The position numbers and the translations under genes were made by a program. From contig NZ_MDEQ02000004.1 of the NCBI RefSeq assembly GCF_001883705.2, positions 1 through 64,000 on the forward strand: a stretch of DNA of 64,000 bases, given 5' to 3'. A model generated the notes under the pieces. The model was not told the DNA's origin. It saw only the letters and a list, made by a program, of their open reading frames with translations, and searched no databases. The stretch is from Burkholderia catarinensis (GTDB lineage Bacteria > Pseudomonadota > Gammaproteobacteria > Burkholderiales > Burkholderiaceae). How positions within the stretch are numbered: the first letter of the stretch is position 1; each line of letters opens with the position of its first letter. Shown in pieces: positions 33,725 through 43,003 of the stretch.

Positions 33725-33904
33725 CGCAACATCGGTTTCCCGGGCCCGCACCGGCGGCCGGCCCCGGCCGGCCGCGCGGTGCTTGCCGCGCCGGCCTGTC
33801 TGGCCGCCGCGGCGTGTGTCGAAGTGGCGCAATGCCGGCCGCCGTCAACCGGAGGGGCCGGTTGAACGTTTTACAATGACGGTTGTTCCACGACGTGAGT
33901 CTTC

Positions 33905-34894
33905 ATGCCCTCTTTCCTTTCCCTCGGCCGCACGCTCGCGCTGGCCGCCGCCGTGCTGGCGCCCGCCGCACACGCGAATAACGTGATCGTCCTCAATTCG
34001 GCCGAAGCGACGCTTTCCCTGATCGACCAGCAGACCCGCGAGGTCGTCAGCACGATGCCGACCGGCAAGGAGCCGCACCACCTGATGGCGACGCCCGACA
34101 ATTCGTCGCTGATCGTCGCAAATTCGGTCTCGAACAGCCTGATGTTCCTCGATCCGAAGACGGGCAAGCTGCAGCGCACCGTCGAAGGGATCGACGATCC
34201 TTACCAGCTCGGCTTCTCGCCCGACCGCAAGTGGTTCGCGGCGGCCGGCCTGCGGCTCGACCGCGTCGACATCTACGGCTACGACGGCCGCGACCTGCGC
34301 CTCGTGAAGCGCGTGCCGCTCGCGGTGATGCCGAGCCACCTCGCATTCACGAAGGACAGCAAGACGCTGCTCGTGTCGCTGCAGGTTTCCGGCGAAATCG
34401 CGGCGATCGATCTGCCGACGCAGACGGTCAAGTGGAAGATGAAGGTCGGCAAGGTGCCGGCCGGCCTGTGGCTCACGCCGGACGACAAGTACCTGCTCAT
34501 CGGGATGACGGGCTCGGATTACGTCGCGGTGGTCGACTGGCGCAACCAGAAGGTCGTCAAGCAGATCGTCACGGGCAACGGCGCGCACAACTTCCGCTCG
34601 CTCGCCGACGGCACGCACGTCGCGGTGACGAACCGGGTCGCGAACACGATCAGCATCATCGACGAGAACACGCTCACCAACGTCGGCGACATCACCGGCC
34701 TGCTGCCGGGCCCCGACGACATGGAGCTGTCCGCCGACAAGAAGACGCTGTGGGTGACGTTCCGCTTCGCGAAGAAGGTCGGGATCATCGACCTGGGCTC
34801 GCGCAAGCTGGTGCAGACGATCTCCGTCGGCCGCTCGCCGCACGGCATCTACTTCTACGACCGCGCGCCGTGGCGCGCGGCGAACGGCGCGTAA
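33905..34894 (+). CDS. YncE-like beta-propeller protein, exported
   Basis: A 329-residue protein with a signal peptide (LGRTLALAAAVLAPAAHA, cleavage about residue 24) and a seven-blade-like repeat: VIVLNSAEATLSLIDQQTREVVSTMPTG, MATPDNSSLIVANSVSNSLMFLD and similar blocks of the YVTN/cytochrome-d1 propeller kind. No haem or catalytic motif is visible. It is periplasmic by signal peptide and probably a binding or scaffold protein. The following hydroxylase gene begins 17 bases later, so the two are likely co-transcribed. Confidence 0.85.
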   Translation: MPSFLSLGRTLALAAAVLAPAAHANNVIVLNSAEATLSLIDQQTREVVSTMPTGKEPHHLMATPDNSSLIVANSVSNSLMFLDPKTGKLQRTVEGIDDPYQLGFSPDRKWFAAAGLRLDRVDIYGYDGRDLRLVKRVPLAVMPSHLAFTKDSKTLLVSLQVSGEIAAIDLPTQTVKWKMKVGKVPAGLWLTPDDKYLLIGMTGSDYVAVVDWRNQKVVKQIVTGNGAHNFRSLADGTHVAVTNRVANTISIIDENTLTNVGDITGLLPGPDDMELSADKKTLWVTFRFAKKVGIIDLGSRKLVQTISVGRSPHGIYFYDRAPWRAANGA

Positions 34895-34911
34895 CGGTCG
34901 GAGGCGGAACG

Positions 34912-35886
34912 ATGCTGCACCTGATCGATGCGTTCGTGTCGGACATCCAGACCTGGCTGTACGTCGACGTCGTGCAGCCGCTCCTCTTCAAGTTCAACCT
35001 GATGGGCTATGACGAGGACACCTACGACGCGCTTTACTGGGTGATTGTCGGCGCGCTGCAGATGGTGCTGATGTTCGCGCTGCTGCGCCCGCTCGAGGCG
35101 CTGCTGCCGGTCGAGCGCTGGACCAACCGCAAGGCGGTGCGGGTCGATGTGATCTACACGGCGATCGCGAAGCTCGGCATCTATTCGATGTTCTTCTTCT
35201 TCGCGCTGCAGCCGGTGTTCGACAACTTCCAGGCGTGGCTGCGGCTGCACGGCATCGCGAACTTCAATCTCGACTACCTGTGGCCGGGCGTGACCTCGCA
35301 GCCGATCGTCACGTTCGCGATCTATCTCGTCGTGCTCGATTTCGCCGGCTACTGGTATCACCGCTGGCAGCACAAGTTCGGCATCTGGTGGGAGCTGCAC
35401 GCCGTGCATCACAGCCAGCGCCAGATGTCGCTGTGGTGCGATGACCGCAACCACGTGCTCGACGACGTGATCCAGTCGTGCTTCTTCGCGGCGATTGCGC
35501 TCGTGATCGGCGTGACGCCGTCGCAGTTCGTGGTGCTGACCGCGTTCACGAACTTCATGCAGAGCATTCAGCACACGAATGCGCGGCTGCCGTTCGGCCG
35601 GCTCGGCGAGCGCCTGCTCGTGAGCCCGATCTTCCACCGGCGCCACCACGCGGTCGGCTACGGTCACGAAGGCACCAAGTACGGCTGCAACTTCGGCGTG
35701 CTGTTCCCGTGGTGGGACATGATGTTCGGCACCGCGTCGTGGAACCGCACGGTCGAGCCGACCGGCATCCGCGACCAGATCGAGGGCGTGTCCTACGGCG
35801 AAGGCTTCTGGGCGCAGCACGGCCTCGCGTTCGTGCGGATCTTCCGGCGCCTGTTCCCCGCGAAGCGCGGCGCGGCGTCGGCCTGA
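34912..35886 (+). CDS. Fatty acid hydroxylase / sterol desaturase family membrane protein
   Basis: A 324-residue integral-membrane di-iron oxygenase. The histidine clusters are complete: HRWQHKFG, HAVHHSQRQM and FHRRHHAVGYGHEGTKYG, embedded in at least four hydrophobic segments. It hydroxylates or desaturates a lipid chain; the substrate is unknown. The start at 34912 has a GGAGGCGGAAC ribosome-binding site. Ends with a cytoplasmic basic tail and a strong terminator. Confidence 0.9.
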   Translation: MLHLIDAFVSDIQTWLYVDVVQPLLFKFNLMGYDEDTYDALYWVIVGALQMVLMFALLRPLEALLPVERWTNRKAVRVDVIYTAIAKLGIYSMFFFFALQPVFDNFQAWLRLHGIANFNLDYLWPGVTSQPIVTFAIYLVVLDFAGYWYHRWQHKFGIWWELHAVHHSQRQMSLWCDDRNHVLDDVIQSCFFAAIALVIGVTPSQFVVLTAFTNFMQSIQHTNARLPFGRLGERLLVSPIFHRRHHAVGYGHEGTKYGCNFGVLFPWWDMMFGTASWNRTVEPTGIRDQIEGVSYGEGFWAQHGLAFVRIFRRLFPAKRGAASA

Positions 35887-35915
35887 CCCGGTCACTTTCC
35901 CGTTGAGCGGCTCTC

Positions 35916-35957
35916 CCACGCGGCCCGCATGCGCTTTGGCGCATGCGGGCCGCGTGG
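35916..35957 (+). terminator. 19-bp hairpin terminator
   Basis: Arms 35916-35934 and 35939-35957 with a TTTG loop, followed by GTTTATCC. It separates the hydroxylase gene from the next operon. Confidence 0.75.
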
Positions 35958-35997
35958 TTTATCCTTTCCCCGTTTTTCTCCGTCCATACAGGCTGGC

Positions 35998-36825
35998 ATG
36001 AACGACTTGCTGCGTTCCTTCGTCCGGGCATTGGCGAGCGCATTGCACCCGCGCATGCTCTGGCTCACCCTGATGCCGTTTCTCGTCTCGGCCGTCCTGT
36101 GGGGCGTCGTGCTGTGGTTCTCGTGGCAGACGCTGCTGGACCTCGCGCGCGGCGCGCTCGACGGCTTCGTGCTGACGGCCGCGCTGTATCGCGCGTTCGA
36201 CGCGATCGGCATGTCGCAACTGCACGCGGTCGTCGCGCCGTTCGTGGTCGTGTCGCTCGCGATCCCGCTGATCGTGCTGACCGTGCTGCTGCTGATCGCG
36301 ACGATTTCGATGCCGGTCGTGATCAAGCACCTGACGAACCGGCAGTTCGCGGCGCTCGAGCCGAAGCGGGGCGGCACCTTCCTCGGCAGCGTGTTCAATT
36401 CGCTGTGGGCGGCACTGGCCGGCGTCGTCGTGCTGGTCGTCACGATCCCGCTGTGGCTGATCCCGCCGTTCTTCGCGCTGCTGCCGCCCGTGATCTGGGG
36501 CTGGCTCACGTACCGCGTGATGACCTACGACGCGCTCTCGCTGCACGCGAGCCGCGACGAGCGCCGTGCGCTCGTGCGTCAGCACCGCTGGCCGCTGATC
36601 GGTATCGGCGTGGCGACCGGGCTGCTCGGCACCGTGCCGACCTTCGTGTGGGTCTCGTCGGTCTGGATGATGGTGCTGTTTCCGTTCGTCGCGGCGGCCA
36701 TGATCTGGGTTTACGCTTTCATCCTCGTCTTCTCGGCGCTGTGGTTCGGGCACTATTGCCTGCGCGCGCTGGAGGACCTGCGCGCGGCGTCGCGCGCCAC
36801 CGCAATCGACATGGGGCAGGCATGA
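35998..36825 (+). CDS. EI24-domain membrane protein
   Basis: A 275-residue polytopic inner-membrane protein of the EI24/CysZ-like group. Hydrophobic segments: MLWLTLMPFLVSAVLWGVVLWF, VVVSLAIPLIVLTVLLLIATISM, ALAGVVVLVVTIPLWLIPPFFALLPPVIWGW split by short loops, and two more near the C terminus. Start chosen at the ATG where homologous N termini begin (MNDLLRSFVRALASALHPRM). It overlaps the next gene by four bases. The role in Burkholderia is not known to me. Confidence 0.8.
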   Translation: MNDLLRSFVRALASALHPRMLWLTLMPFLVSAVLWGVVLWFSWQTLLDLARGALDGFVLTAALYRAFDAIGMSQLHAVVAPFVVVSLAIPLIVLTVLLLIATISMPVVIKHLTNRQFAALEPKRGGTFLGSVFNSLWAALAGVVVLVVTIPLWLIPPFFALLPPVIWGWLTYRVMTYDALSLHASRDERRALVRQHRWPLIGIGVATGLLGTVPTFVWVSSVWMMVLFPFVAAAMIWVYAFILVFSALWFGHYCLRALEDLRAASRATAIDMGQA

Positions 36826-37637
36826 GCATCGGCATCATCATCATCGGCGACGAGATTCTTTCGGGCCGCCGGCAGGACAAGCATCTGGCGAAGGTCATCG
36901 AGCTGCTCGGCGCGCGCGGCCTCACGCTCGACTGGGCCGAATACGTCGGCGACGATCCGGCGCGCATCACGGCGACGCTCGCGCGTGCGATCGCGTCGGG
37001 CGACATCGTGTTCTCGACGGGCGGGATCGGCGCGACGCCGGACGACCACACGCGCCAGTGCGCGGCCGCCGCGCTCGGCGTGCCGCTCGAACTGCATCCG
37101 GAAGCGAAGGTGCTGATTTCGGAGCGGATCCGGGAAACGCATGCCGATCCTGCCACGCCGGTCGACTTCGACTCGCCGGAGAACCAGCACCGCTTCAACA
37201 TGGGCGTGTTCCCGGTGGGCGCGACGATCATCCCGAACGGCTATAACCGGATTCCCGGCTTCTCGGCCGGCGATCTGCACTTCGTGCCGGGCTTCCCGGT
37301 GATGGCGTGGCCGATGATCGAATGGGTGCTCGATACGAAATACGCACATCTGCATCACGCGACGCCGCACGCGGAGCGCTCGCTGTACGTGTTCGAACTG
37401 CCGGAATCGACGCTCACGCCGCTGATGGAGCGCATCGAGCGCGACTTCCCGGGCGTGCGCGTGTTCAGCCTGCCGAGCGTCGGCGACGCGGAGCGCGGCG
37501 GGATCTACGCGCGCCGTCACATCGACCTGGGCGTGAAGGGCGAGCCGGAGGCGGTCGCGGTCGCGTTCGTGAAGCTGCGCGAAGGCGTGCACCTGCTCGG
37601 CGGCGACGTCGTCGAGCCCGACACGCTGCGCACCTGA
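36822..37637 (+). CDS. Molybdopterin-binding/CinA N-terminal family protein
   Basis: A 271-residue protein of the MoaB/MogA/CinA-N group. It begins with MSIGIIIIGDEILSGRRQDKHL, the classic start of the family, then STGGIGATPDDHTRQC, the nucleotide/pterin-binding loop, and FPVGATIIPNGYNRIPGF. The CinA deamidase domain is absent. In CinA proteins this domain cleaves damaged nucleotides; here the substrate is unknown. The start overlaps the EI24 gene stop (ATGA), so the two are coupled. Confidence 0.85.
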   Translation: MSIGIIIIGDEILSGRRQDKHLAKVIELLGARGLTLDWAEYVGDDPARITATLARAIASGDIVFSTGGIGATPDDHTRQCAAAALGVPLELHPEAKVLISERIRETHADPATPVDFDSPENQHRFNMGVFPVGATIIPNGYNRIPGFSAGDLHFVPGFPVMAWPMIEWVLDTKYAHLHHATPHAERSLYVFELPESTLTPLMERIERDFPGVRVFSLPSVGDAERGGIYARRHIDLGVKGEPEAVAVAFVKLREGVHLLGGDVVEPDTLRT

Positions 37638-37678
37638 GTGCGCGCCCGAGCGGCCCGCAAACCGGCCGCACAAAAACC

Positions 37679-37701
37679 ACGGGCCGCGCAACGCGGCCCG
37701 T
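37679..37701 (-). terminator. Terminator of the rhodanese gene
   Basis: A 10-bp stem ACGGGCCGCG with CAA loop; on the minus strand it is followed by a GGTTTTTG tail, which fits termination of the rhodanese transcript. Confidence 0.75.
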
Positions 37702-37764
37702 CATCGGCATGTCATCGCCCGGCTCGACGATGATGCAGTCGCAACCGGCGGCCGCGGCGCGCCG

Positions 37765-38229
37765 TCAGGCACCGATCCACGGCAGTTTCCGGAAGCACCA
37801 GCCGTCGACCGTCTTGCGGTGGCCTTCGGCGTCCTTGGCGCCCTCGAAGCCTTCGAGCAGGTCGAACGCCTTCGTGAAGCCGGCCTGCGACGACGCGACC
37901 GCGGCGAGCTTCGAGCGCGCGGCGCTGCGGCACAGGAACAGGATGGGCGTATCGGCCGGAAGGGCCGCCTTCAGTTCGTTGACGAATTCGGCATTCGGCA
38001 CGCCGCCCGGGTAGCGCGTCCATTCGAGGTGCACGTACTGGCCGTCGCCGACGAGCGGGCGGCCGATCCAGTCGAGCTCGGCGCGGGTGCGCACGTCGAC
38101 GAGGCGCGCCGACGGGTCGAGCTGCAGCAGTTCGAATGCCTCGACCGGCAGCAGCGCGCCGGCGTAGTTGAGCGCGCCTTGTGCGCGGCGTTCGTCGGCC
38201 TTCGCGTAAAGCTGGTCGAGCGTACTCAT
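37765..38229 (-). CDS. Rhodanese-domain protein
   Basis: A 154-residue single-domain rhodanese. It has LVDVRTRAELDWIG near residue 40 and the active-site Cys loop FLCRSAARSKLAA (about 98-110), then AFDLLEGFEGAKDAEGHRKTV. It may transfer sulfane sulfur to thiols. ATG 38229 is chosen because the family N terminus starts there; the extension to 38253 adds eight residues. It is divergent from glnA with 404 bp between. Confidence 0.9.
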   Translation of the reverse strand: MSTLDQLYAKADERRAQGALNYAGALLPVEAFELLQLDPSARLVDVRTRAELDWIGRPLVGDGQYVHLEWTRYPGGVPNAEFVNELKAALPADTPILFLCRSAARSKLAAVASSQAGFTKAFDLLEGFEGAKDAEGHRKTVDGWCFRKLPWIGA

Positions 38230-38321
38230 GGCAGGGAGTCTCCTATCGGTCAAACAAACATTCTAGCGCGGCGTCGCGGCACGGGCGCCGCATGCGGCAC
38301 GGTGCGTGCATCACGCACGCG

Positions 38322-38408
38322 TTCACCAAAAAAGTGCAAAATGGAGCGATTGCACCAGAATGATTCGCCGGGCGATGCGTGTCGCGACGATTGCACCAGC
38401 TCGGTGCT
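38322..38408 (+). promoter_or_regulatory. Three NtrC-like enhancer sites upstream of glnA
   Basis: Matches to the TGCACC...GGTGCA pattern: TTCACCAAAAAAGTGCA (38322-38338), TGCACCAGAATGATTCG (38351-38367) and TGCACCAGCTCGGTGCT (38392-38408). They lie 100-185 bp upstream of a sigma-54 promoter. The NtrC gene is two genes downstream. Confidence 0.7.
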
Positions 38409-38506
38409 TTCGGGTGGTGGCCGGTGCGACGCCGGGCCCCGGAATCGCGCGGCACAGCCCCGTCGCGGCGAGCACCGGCGCGATTCGCGCCAATCTTGCG
38501 CATGGG

Positions 38507-38522
38507 TGGCACGGAAGCTGCT
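38507..38522 (+). promoter_or_regulatory. Sigma-54 promoter of glnA
   Basis: TGGCACG-GAAG-CTGCT has the invariant -24 GG and -12 GC in correct spacing, with one base off the consensus. Transcription would start near 38533, giving a leader of about 100 bases. Confidence 0.8.
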
Positions 38523-38633
38523 TTATAGGATTCGGTCGAATCGGGGCGCGCTGCGCCAAAGCAAGACCCCGATCAGCTCGATAAACGAGGCGGTTCCCAG
38601 TCCGCCGGAATTGTTCAATCAGGAGAAGAGGTT

Positions 38634-40049
38634 ATGAGTAAAACCGTCGCCGACGTCATGCAACTTGTGAAGGACGAGGACTGCAAGTTTGTCGATTTCC
38701 GCTTCACGGATACGCGCGGCAAGGAACAGCACGTGTCGGTGCCGGTTTCGGCGTTTGACGAAGACAAGTTCGAAAGCGGCCATGCATTCGACGGTTCGTC
38801 GATCGCGGGCTGGAAGGGCATCGAGGCGTCGGACATGCTGCTCATGCCGGACCCGAACGCTGCCTTCGTCGACCCGTTCTATGAAGAGTCGACCCTCGTG
38901 CTGACCTGCGACGTGGTCGAGCCGGCCGACGGCAAGGGCTACGAGCGCGATCCGCGTTCGCTCGCGAAGCGCGGCGAAGCGTACCTGAAGAGCACGGGCA
39001 TCGGCGACACGGCCTTCTTCGGTCCGGAGCCGGAATTCTTCATTTTCGACTCGGTCCAGTGGAACACGGACATGTCGGGCTGCTTCGTGAAGATCAACTC
39101 GGAAGAAGCACCGTGGTCGTCGGCCAAGGAATTCGAAGGCGGCAACACGGGCCACCGTCCGGGCACGAAGGGCGGCTACTTCCCGGTCGCGCCGGTCGAC
39201 ACGTTCCAGGACATGCGTTCGGAAATGTGCCTGCTGCTCGAACAACTCGGCATCCCGGTCGAAGTGCACCACCACGAAGTGGCGGGCCAGGGCCAGAACG
39301 AAATCGGCACGAAGTTCTCGACGCTCGTACAGCGTGCGGACTGGACGCAATGGTCGAAGTACATCATCCATAACGTCGCGCACTCGTACGGCAAGACGGC
39401 GACGTTCATGCCGAAGCCGGTCGTCGGCGACAACGGTTCGGGCATGCACGTTCACCAGTCGATCTGGAAGGACGGCCAGAACCTGTTCGCGGGCAACGGC
39501 TACGCCGGCCTGTCGGAACTGGCGCTGTTCTACATCGGCGGCATCATCAAGCACGCCCGTGCCCTGAACGCGATCACGAACCCGACGACGAACTCGTACA
39601 AGCGTCTGGTCCCGCACTTCGAAGCACCGGTCAAGCTCGCTTACTCGGCGCGCAACCGTTCGGCATCGATCCGCATTCCGCACGTGTCGAGCCCGAAGGG
39701 CCGCCGTATCGAAACGCGCTTCCCGGATCCGATGGCGAACCCGTACTTGTGCTTCACGGCGCTGATGATGGCCGGCCTCGACGGGATCCAGAACAAGATC
39801 CACCCGGGCGAAGCTGCGGACAAGAACCTGTACGACCTGCCGCCGGAAGAGGATGCAAAGATCCCGACCGTTTGCGCGGGCCTCGACCAGGCACTCGAAG
39901 CGCTCGACAAGGATCGCGAGTTCCTGACGCGCGGCGGCGTGTTCACGGACGGCATGCTGGACGCGTACCTTGCGCTGAAGGAGCAGGAGCTGGCGAAGTT
40001 CCGCATGACGACGCACCCGATCGAGTTCGAGATGTACTACTCGCTGTAA
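38634..40049 (+). CDS. glnA: Glutamine synthetase, type I
   Basis: A 471-residue dodecameric GS-I, making glutamine from glutamate, ammonia and ATP. Seen: the latch/N-terminal block [44 protein letters not shown], the [15 protein letters not shown] metal/ATP site, and [10 protein letters not shown], whose Tyr is the adenylylation target. Good ribosome-binding site (AGGAGAAGAGG). Codon use is that of a highly expressed gene. It is controlled by NtrC/sigma-54 and followed by ntrB and ntrC after a terminator. Confidence 0.98.
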   Translation: MSKTVADVMQLVKDEDCKFVDFRFTDTRGKEQHVSVPVSAFDEDKFESGHAFDGSSIAGWKGIEASDMLLMPDPNAAFVDPFYEESTLVLTCDVVEPADGKGYERDPRSLAKRGEAYLKSTGIGDTAFFGPEPEFFIFDSVQWNTDMSGCFVKINSEEAPWSSAKEFEGGNTGHRPGTKGGYFPVAPVDTFQDMRSEMCLLLEQLGIPVEVHHHEVAGQGQNEIGTKFSTLVQRADWTQWSKYIIHNVAHSYGKTATFMPKPVVGDNGSGMHVHQSIWKDGQNLFAGNGYAGLSELALFYIGGIIKHARALNAITNPTTNSYKRLVPHFEAPVKLAYSARNRSASIRIPHVSSPKGRRIETRFPDPMANPYLCFTALMMAGLDGIQNKIHPGEAADKNLYDLPPEEDAKIPTVCAGLDQALEALDKDREFLTRGGVFTDGMLDAYLALKEQELAKFRMTTHPIEFEMYYSL

Positions 40050-40130
40050 TCGGCGATGGCGCTTCGATTCAGCGCCGTCATGCCGGTTCGTTCCTGTCGC
40101 GCGGCCTGCGGCGGGAGCGGCGGAGTCTGA

Positions 40131-40160
40131 AAGGGGACGGCGTCCAGCCGTCCCTTTTTT
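40131..40160 (+). terminator. Terminator between glnA and ntrB
   Basis: An 11-bp stem with GTCCA loop and six T. It limits read-through from the strong glnA promoter into ntrBC, so the regulators are made at a lower level. Confidence 0.85.
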
Positions 40161-40210
40161 GTTCCGACGATTTTCATTTTCTGGCCCGGTGAGGCGCGAC
40201 AAGCACGCAG

Positions 40211-41353
40211 ATGGTTCTGAAGAATCTGATCAAGGCGAAAACGGGGCAGCCCGAGCGACTGACGGACGACGAGCGGCTCGCGCGCTCGGGCCTGCTTGCG
40301 GGTCTGGAGGCGCTGCCGACGGTCGTGATCGTGCTCGACCGCAAGACGCTGCGGATCGCGTTCGCGAACCCGTCCGCGGAGGCGATGCTCGACATCTCGC
40401 GCCGGCAGCTCGCGCAGCGGCCGTGGGGCGAGATTTTTCCGAACGCGAACGAGCTCGCGTCGACGATCACCGCGATCGGCGAGGAGCGCTTTCACGCGAC
40501 GCACCTCGATACCGTGCTCGACCGGCCCGGCCGCGAACCGCTGCATGTGCATGCGATCGTCGGCTTTATCGAGACGTCGCCCGATTTCGTGCTCGTCGAG
40601 CTGTTCGAGAACGAACGGCAGTCGCGCACCGATCGCGAGGAGCGCATTCACGATCTGACCGCGGTCAACAAGCAGCTGATCCGCAACCTCGCGCACGAGA
40701 TCAAGAACCCGCTCGGCGGCATTCGCGGCGCAGCCCAGTTGCTCGAATTCGAGCTCGGCGAGCGCGAGCGCGGCGAGTTGCGCGAATACACGCAGGTGAT
40801 CATCAAGGAGTCCGACCGCCTGCAGACGCTCGTCGATCGATTGCTGGAGCCGCACCGGCATCCGCATATCGTCGGCGACGTGAACATTCATGAAGTATGC
40901 GAACGCGTGCGCGCGGTGATGCTCGCGGAATTTCCGCGCGGGCTCACGATCGAGCGCGACTACGACGTGAGCGTGCCGGATCTGCGCGGCGACAAGGAGC
41001 AACTGATCCAGGCGCTGCTCAACATCGTGCGCAACGCCGCGCAGGCACTGCGCGAACGGATCGCGCAGGGCGACGCGAAGATCGAACTGCGCACGCGCAT
41101 CGCGCGCAAGGTGACGATCGGGAAGCGCCTGTACCGGCTGGCACTGGACTTGCACGTGATCGACAACGGGCCCGGCATTCCGGAAGAAATCCGCGACCGG
41201 ATCTTCTACCCGCTCGTATCCGGGCGCGACGACGGCAGCGGTCTCGGCCTCACGCTCGCGCAGACGTTCGTGCAGCAGCATGACGGGATGATCGAGGTCG
41301 AAAGCCGGCCCGGACGTACCGAATTCCAGATCCTGCTGCCGCTCGACCATTGA
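40211..41353 (+). CDS. glnL: Nitrogen regulation histidine kinase NtrB
   Basis: A 380-residue cytoplasmic sensor kinase/phosphatase of NtrC. An N-terminal PAS domain (about 25-130) precedes the H-box NLAHEIKNPLGGIRGAAQLLE with the phospho-His, then the N-box NIVRNAAQALRER and the G-boxes DNGPGIPEEIRDRIFYP and GSGLGLTLAQTF. There are no membrane segments, as expected for a PII-controlled kinase. It lies between glnA and ntrC, 46 bases before ntrC. Confidence 0.96.
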   Translation: MVLKNLIKAKTGQPERLTDDERLARSGLLAGLEALPTVVIVLDRKTLRIAFANPSAEAMLDISRRQLAQRPWGEIFPNANELASTITAIGEERFHATHLDTVLDRPGREPLHVHAIVGFIETSPDFVLVELFENERQSRTDREERIHDLTAVNKQLIRNLAHEIKNPLGGIRGAAQLLEFELGERERGELREYTQVIIKESDRLQTLVDRLLEPHRHPHIVGDVNIHEVCERVRAVMLAEFPRGLTIERDYDVSVPDLRGDKEQLIQALLNIVRNAAQALRERIAQGDAKIELRTRIARKVTIGKRLYRLALDLHVIDNGPGIPEEIRDRIFYPLVSGRDDGSGLGLTLAQTFVQQHDGMIEVESRPGRTEFQILLPLDH

Positions 41354-41399
41354 GCGGCGGCATTGCAATTCACCAGATTCACCAATATCTGACCGACCT

Positions 41400-42914
41400 A
41401 TGAAGCCGATCTGGATAGTAGACGACGACCAATCGATCCGCTGGGTGCTCGAAAAGGCGCTTGCCCGGGACAGCTTCGCGACGAAGAGCTTCGCGAACGT
41501 GCGCGACGCGCTGGCCGCGCTCGACCACGAGACGCCGCAGGTGCTCGTGTCCGACATCCGGATGCCGGGCGGCTCGGGCCTCGAGTTGCTGCAGGCGATG
41601 CACGAGCGCCTGCCGGGCCTGCCCGTCATCATCATGACGGCGTTCTCCGATCTCGACAGCGCCGTCGCGGCGTTCCAGGGCGGCGCGTTCGAATATCTCG
41701 CGAAGCCGTTCGACGTCGACAAGGCGGTCGAGCTGATCCGTCGCGCGGTCGAGGAAAGCCTGCGCGGCGGCGCGCCTCAGGACGAACGCGTCGCCGAGGC
41801 GCCCGAGATGCTCGGCCAGGCGCCCGCGATGCAGGACATGTTCCGCGCGATCGGCCGCCTGTCGCACTCGGCCGCGACCGTGCTGATCACGGGCGAGTCG
41901 GGCACCGGCAAGGAGCTCGTCGCGCGTGCGCTGCATCGTCACAGCCCGCGCGCGAACGGGCCGTTCATCGCGCTGAACACCGCGGCGATTCCGAAAGACC
42001 TGCTCGAATCCGAGCTGTTCGGCCACGAGCGCGGCGCGTTCACCGGCGCGCAGACGACGCGGCAGGGCCGCTTCGAGCAGGCCGAGAACGGCACGCTGTT
42101 CCTCGACGAAATCGGCGACATGCCGTTCGACCTGCAGACGCGCCTGTTGCGCGTGCTGTCGGACGGGCAGTTCTATCGTGTCGGCGGCCACAACCCGCTG
42201 CGCGCGAACGTGCGCGTGATCGCCGCGACGCACCAGAATCTCGAATCGCGCGTGCGGCAGGGATTGTTCCGCGAGGACCTTTACCACCGGCTCAACGTGA
42301 TCCGGCTGCGCCTGCCGGCATTGCGCGAACGCAGCGAGGACATCGCGCTGCTCACGCGCCACTTCCTGCAGAAGAGCGCGCGCGATCTCGGCGTCGAGCC
42401 GAAGCGCGTGTCCGACGACGCGCTGGCGTACCTGACGTCGCTGGCGTTTCCCGGCAACGTGCGGCAGCTCGAGAACCTCGCGAACTGGCTGACCGTGATG
42501 GCGCCCGCGCAGACGGTCGAGATCAAGGACCTGCCGCCCGACCTCGTGCCGGCCGGTGCGCCGATCGTCGCGACGGGCGACGGCGCGGACGCGCATGGCA
42601 GCGGCGGCGGTGCGGCAACCGCACAGCCGTCGATCGGTGTGACGTCGGCGGTGTCCGCGCCTGCCGCAGCCGCACCGAACGGCGCGCCGGCCGGCTATCC
42701 GCTGTGGGAGCATGGCCTGCGTACCGAAGTCGCGCGGCTGTTGCGCGAGAACTCGGCCGACGTGATGGACGAGCTCGCGCGCCGCTTCGAGGCGGCCGTG
42801 ATCCGCGAGGCGCTCGACTTCACGCGGGGCCGCAAGGTCGAGGCCGCGGAGCGGCTCGGCATCGGCCGCAACACGATCACGCGCAAGATCCAGGAACTCC
42901 ATCTGGAGCCCTGA
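41400..42914 (+). CDS. glnG: Nitrogen regulator NtrC (sigma-54 activator)
   Basis: A 504-residue response regulator. The receiver domain starts [14 protein letters not shown], with the phospho-Asp in [11 protein letters not shown]. The AAA+ domain has Walker A ([16 protein letters not shown]), the sigma-54-contact loop [14 protein letters not shown] and [11 protein letters not shown] Fis-type HTH closes the protein ([21 protein letters not shown]). An Ala/Gly-rich linker of about 60 residues sits before the HTH. It should activate the sigma-54 promoter of glnA through the sites at 38322-38408. Confidence 0.97.
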   Translation: MKPIWIVDDDQSIRWVLEKALARDSFATKSFANVRDALAALDHETPQVLVSDIRMPGGSGLELLQAMHERLPGLPVIIMTAFSDLDSAVAAFQGGAFEYLAKPFDVDKAVELIRRAVEESLRGGAPQDERVAEAPEMLGQAPAMQDMFRAIGRLSHSAATVLITGESGTGKELVARALHRHSPRANGPFIALNTAAIPKDLLESELFGHERGAFTGAQTTRQGRFEQAENGTLFLDEIGDMPFDLQTRLLRVLSDGQFYRVGGHNPLRANVRVIAATHQNLESRVRQGLFREDLYHRLNVIRLRLPALRERSEDIALLTRHFLQKSARDLGVEPKRVSDDALAYLTSLAFPGNVRQLENLANWLTVMAPAQTVEIKDLPPDLVPAGAPIVATGDGADAHGSGGGAATAQPSIGVTSAVSAPAAAAPNGAPAGYPLWEHGLRTEVARLLRENSADVMDELARRFEAAVIREALDFTRGRKVEAAERLGIGRNTITRKIQELHLEP

Positions 42915-43003
42915 GCACGATTCGCGGCATGCGCGGACATCGCACATGCCGCGATCGGACATAATCGCGGTTTGCCCGTAGTTTTCCATTCCGCCGATCC
43001 GCA

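Noticed and set aside
29492-33832. A 1446-residue open frame antisense to hrpA
   Set aside because: High-GC third-position bias keeps the antisense frame open. It is Arg/Leu-rich, has no domains, and the plus strand clearly encodes HrpA.
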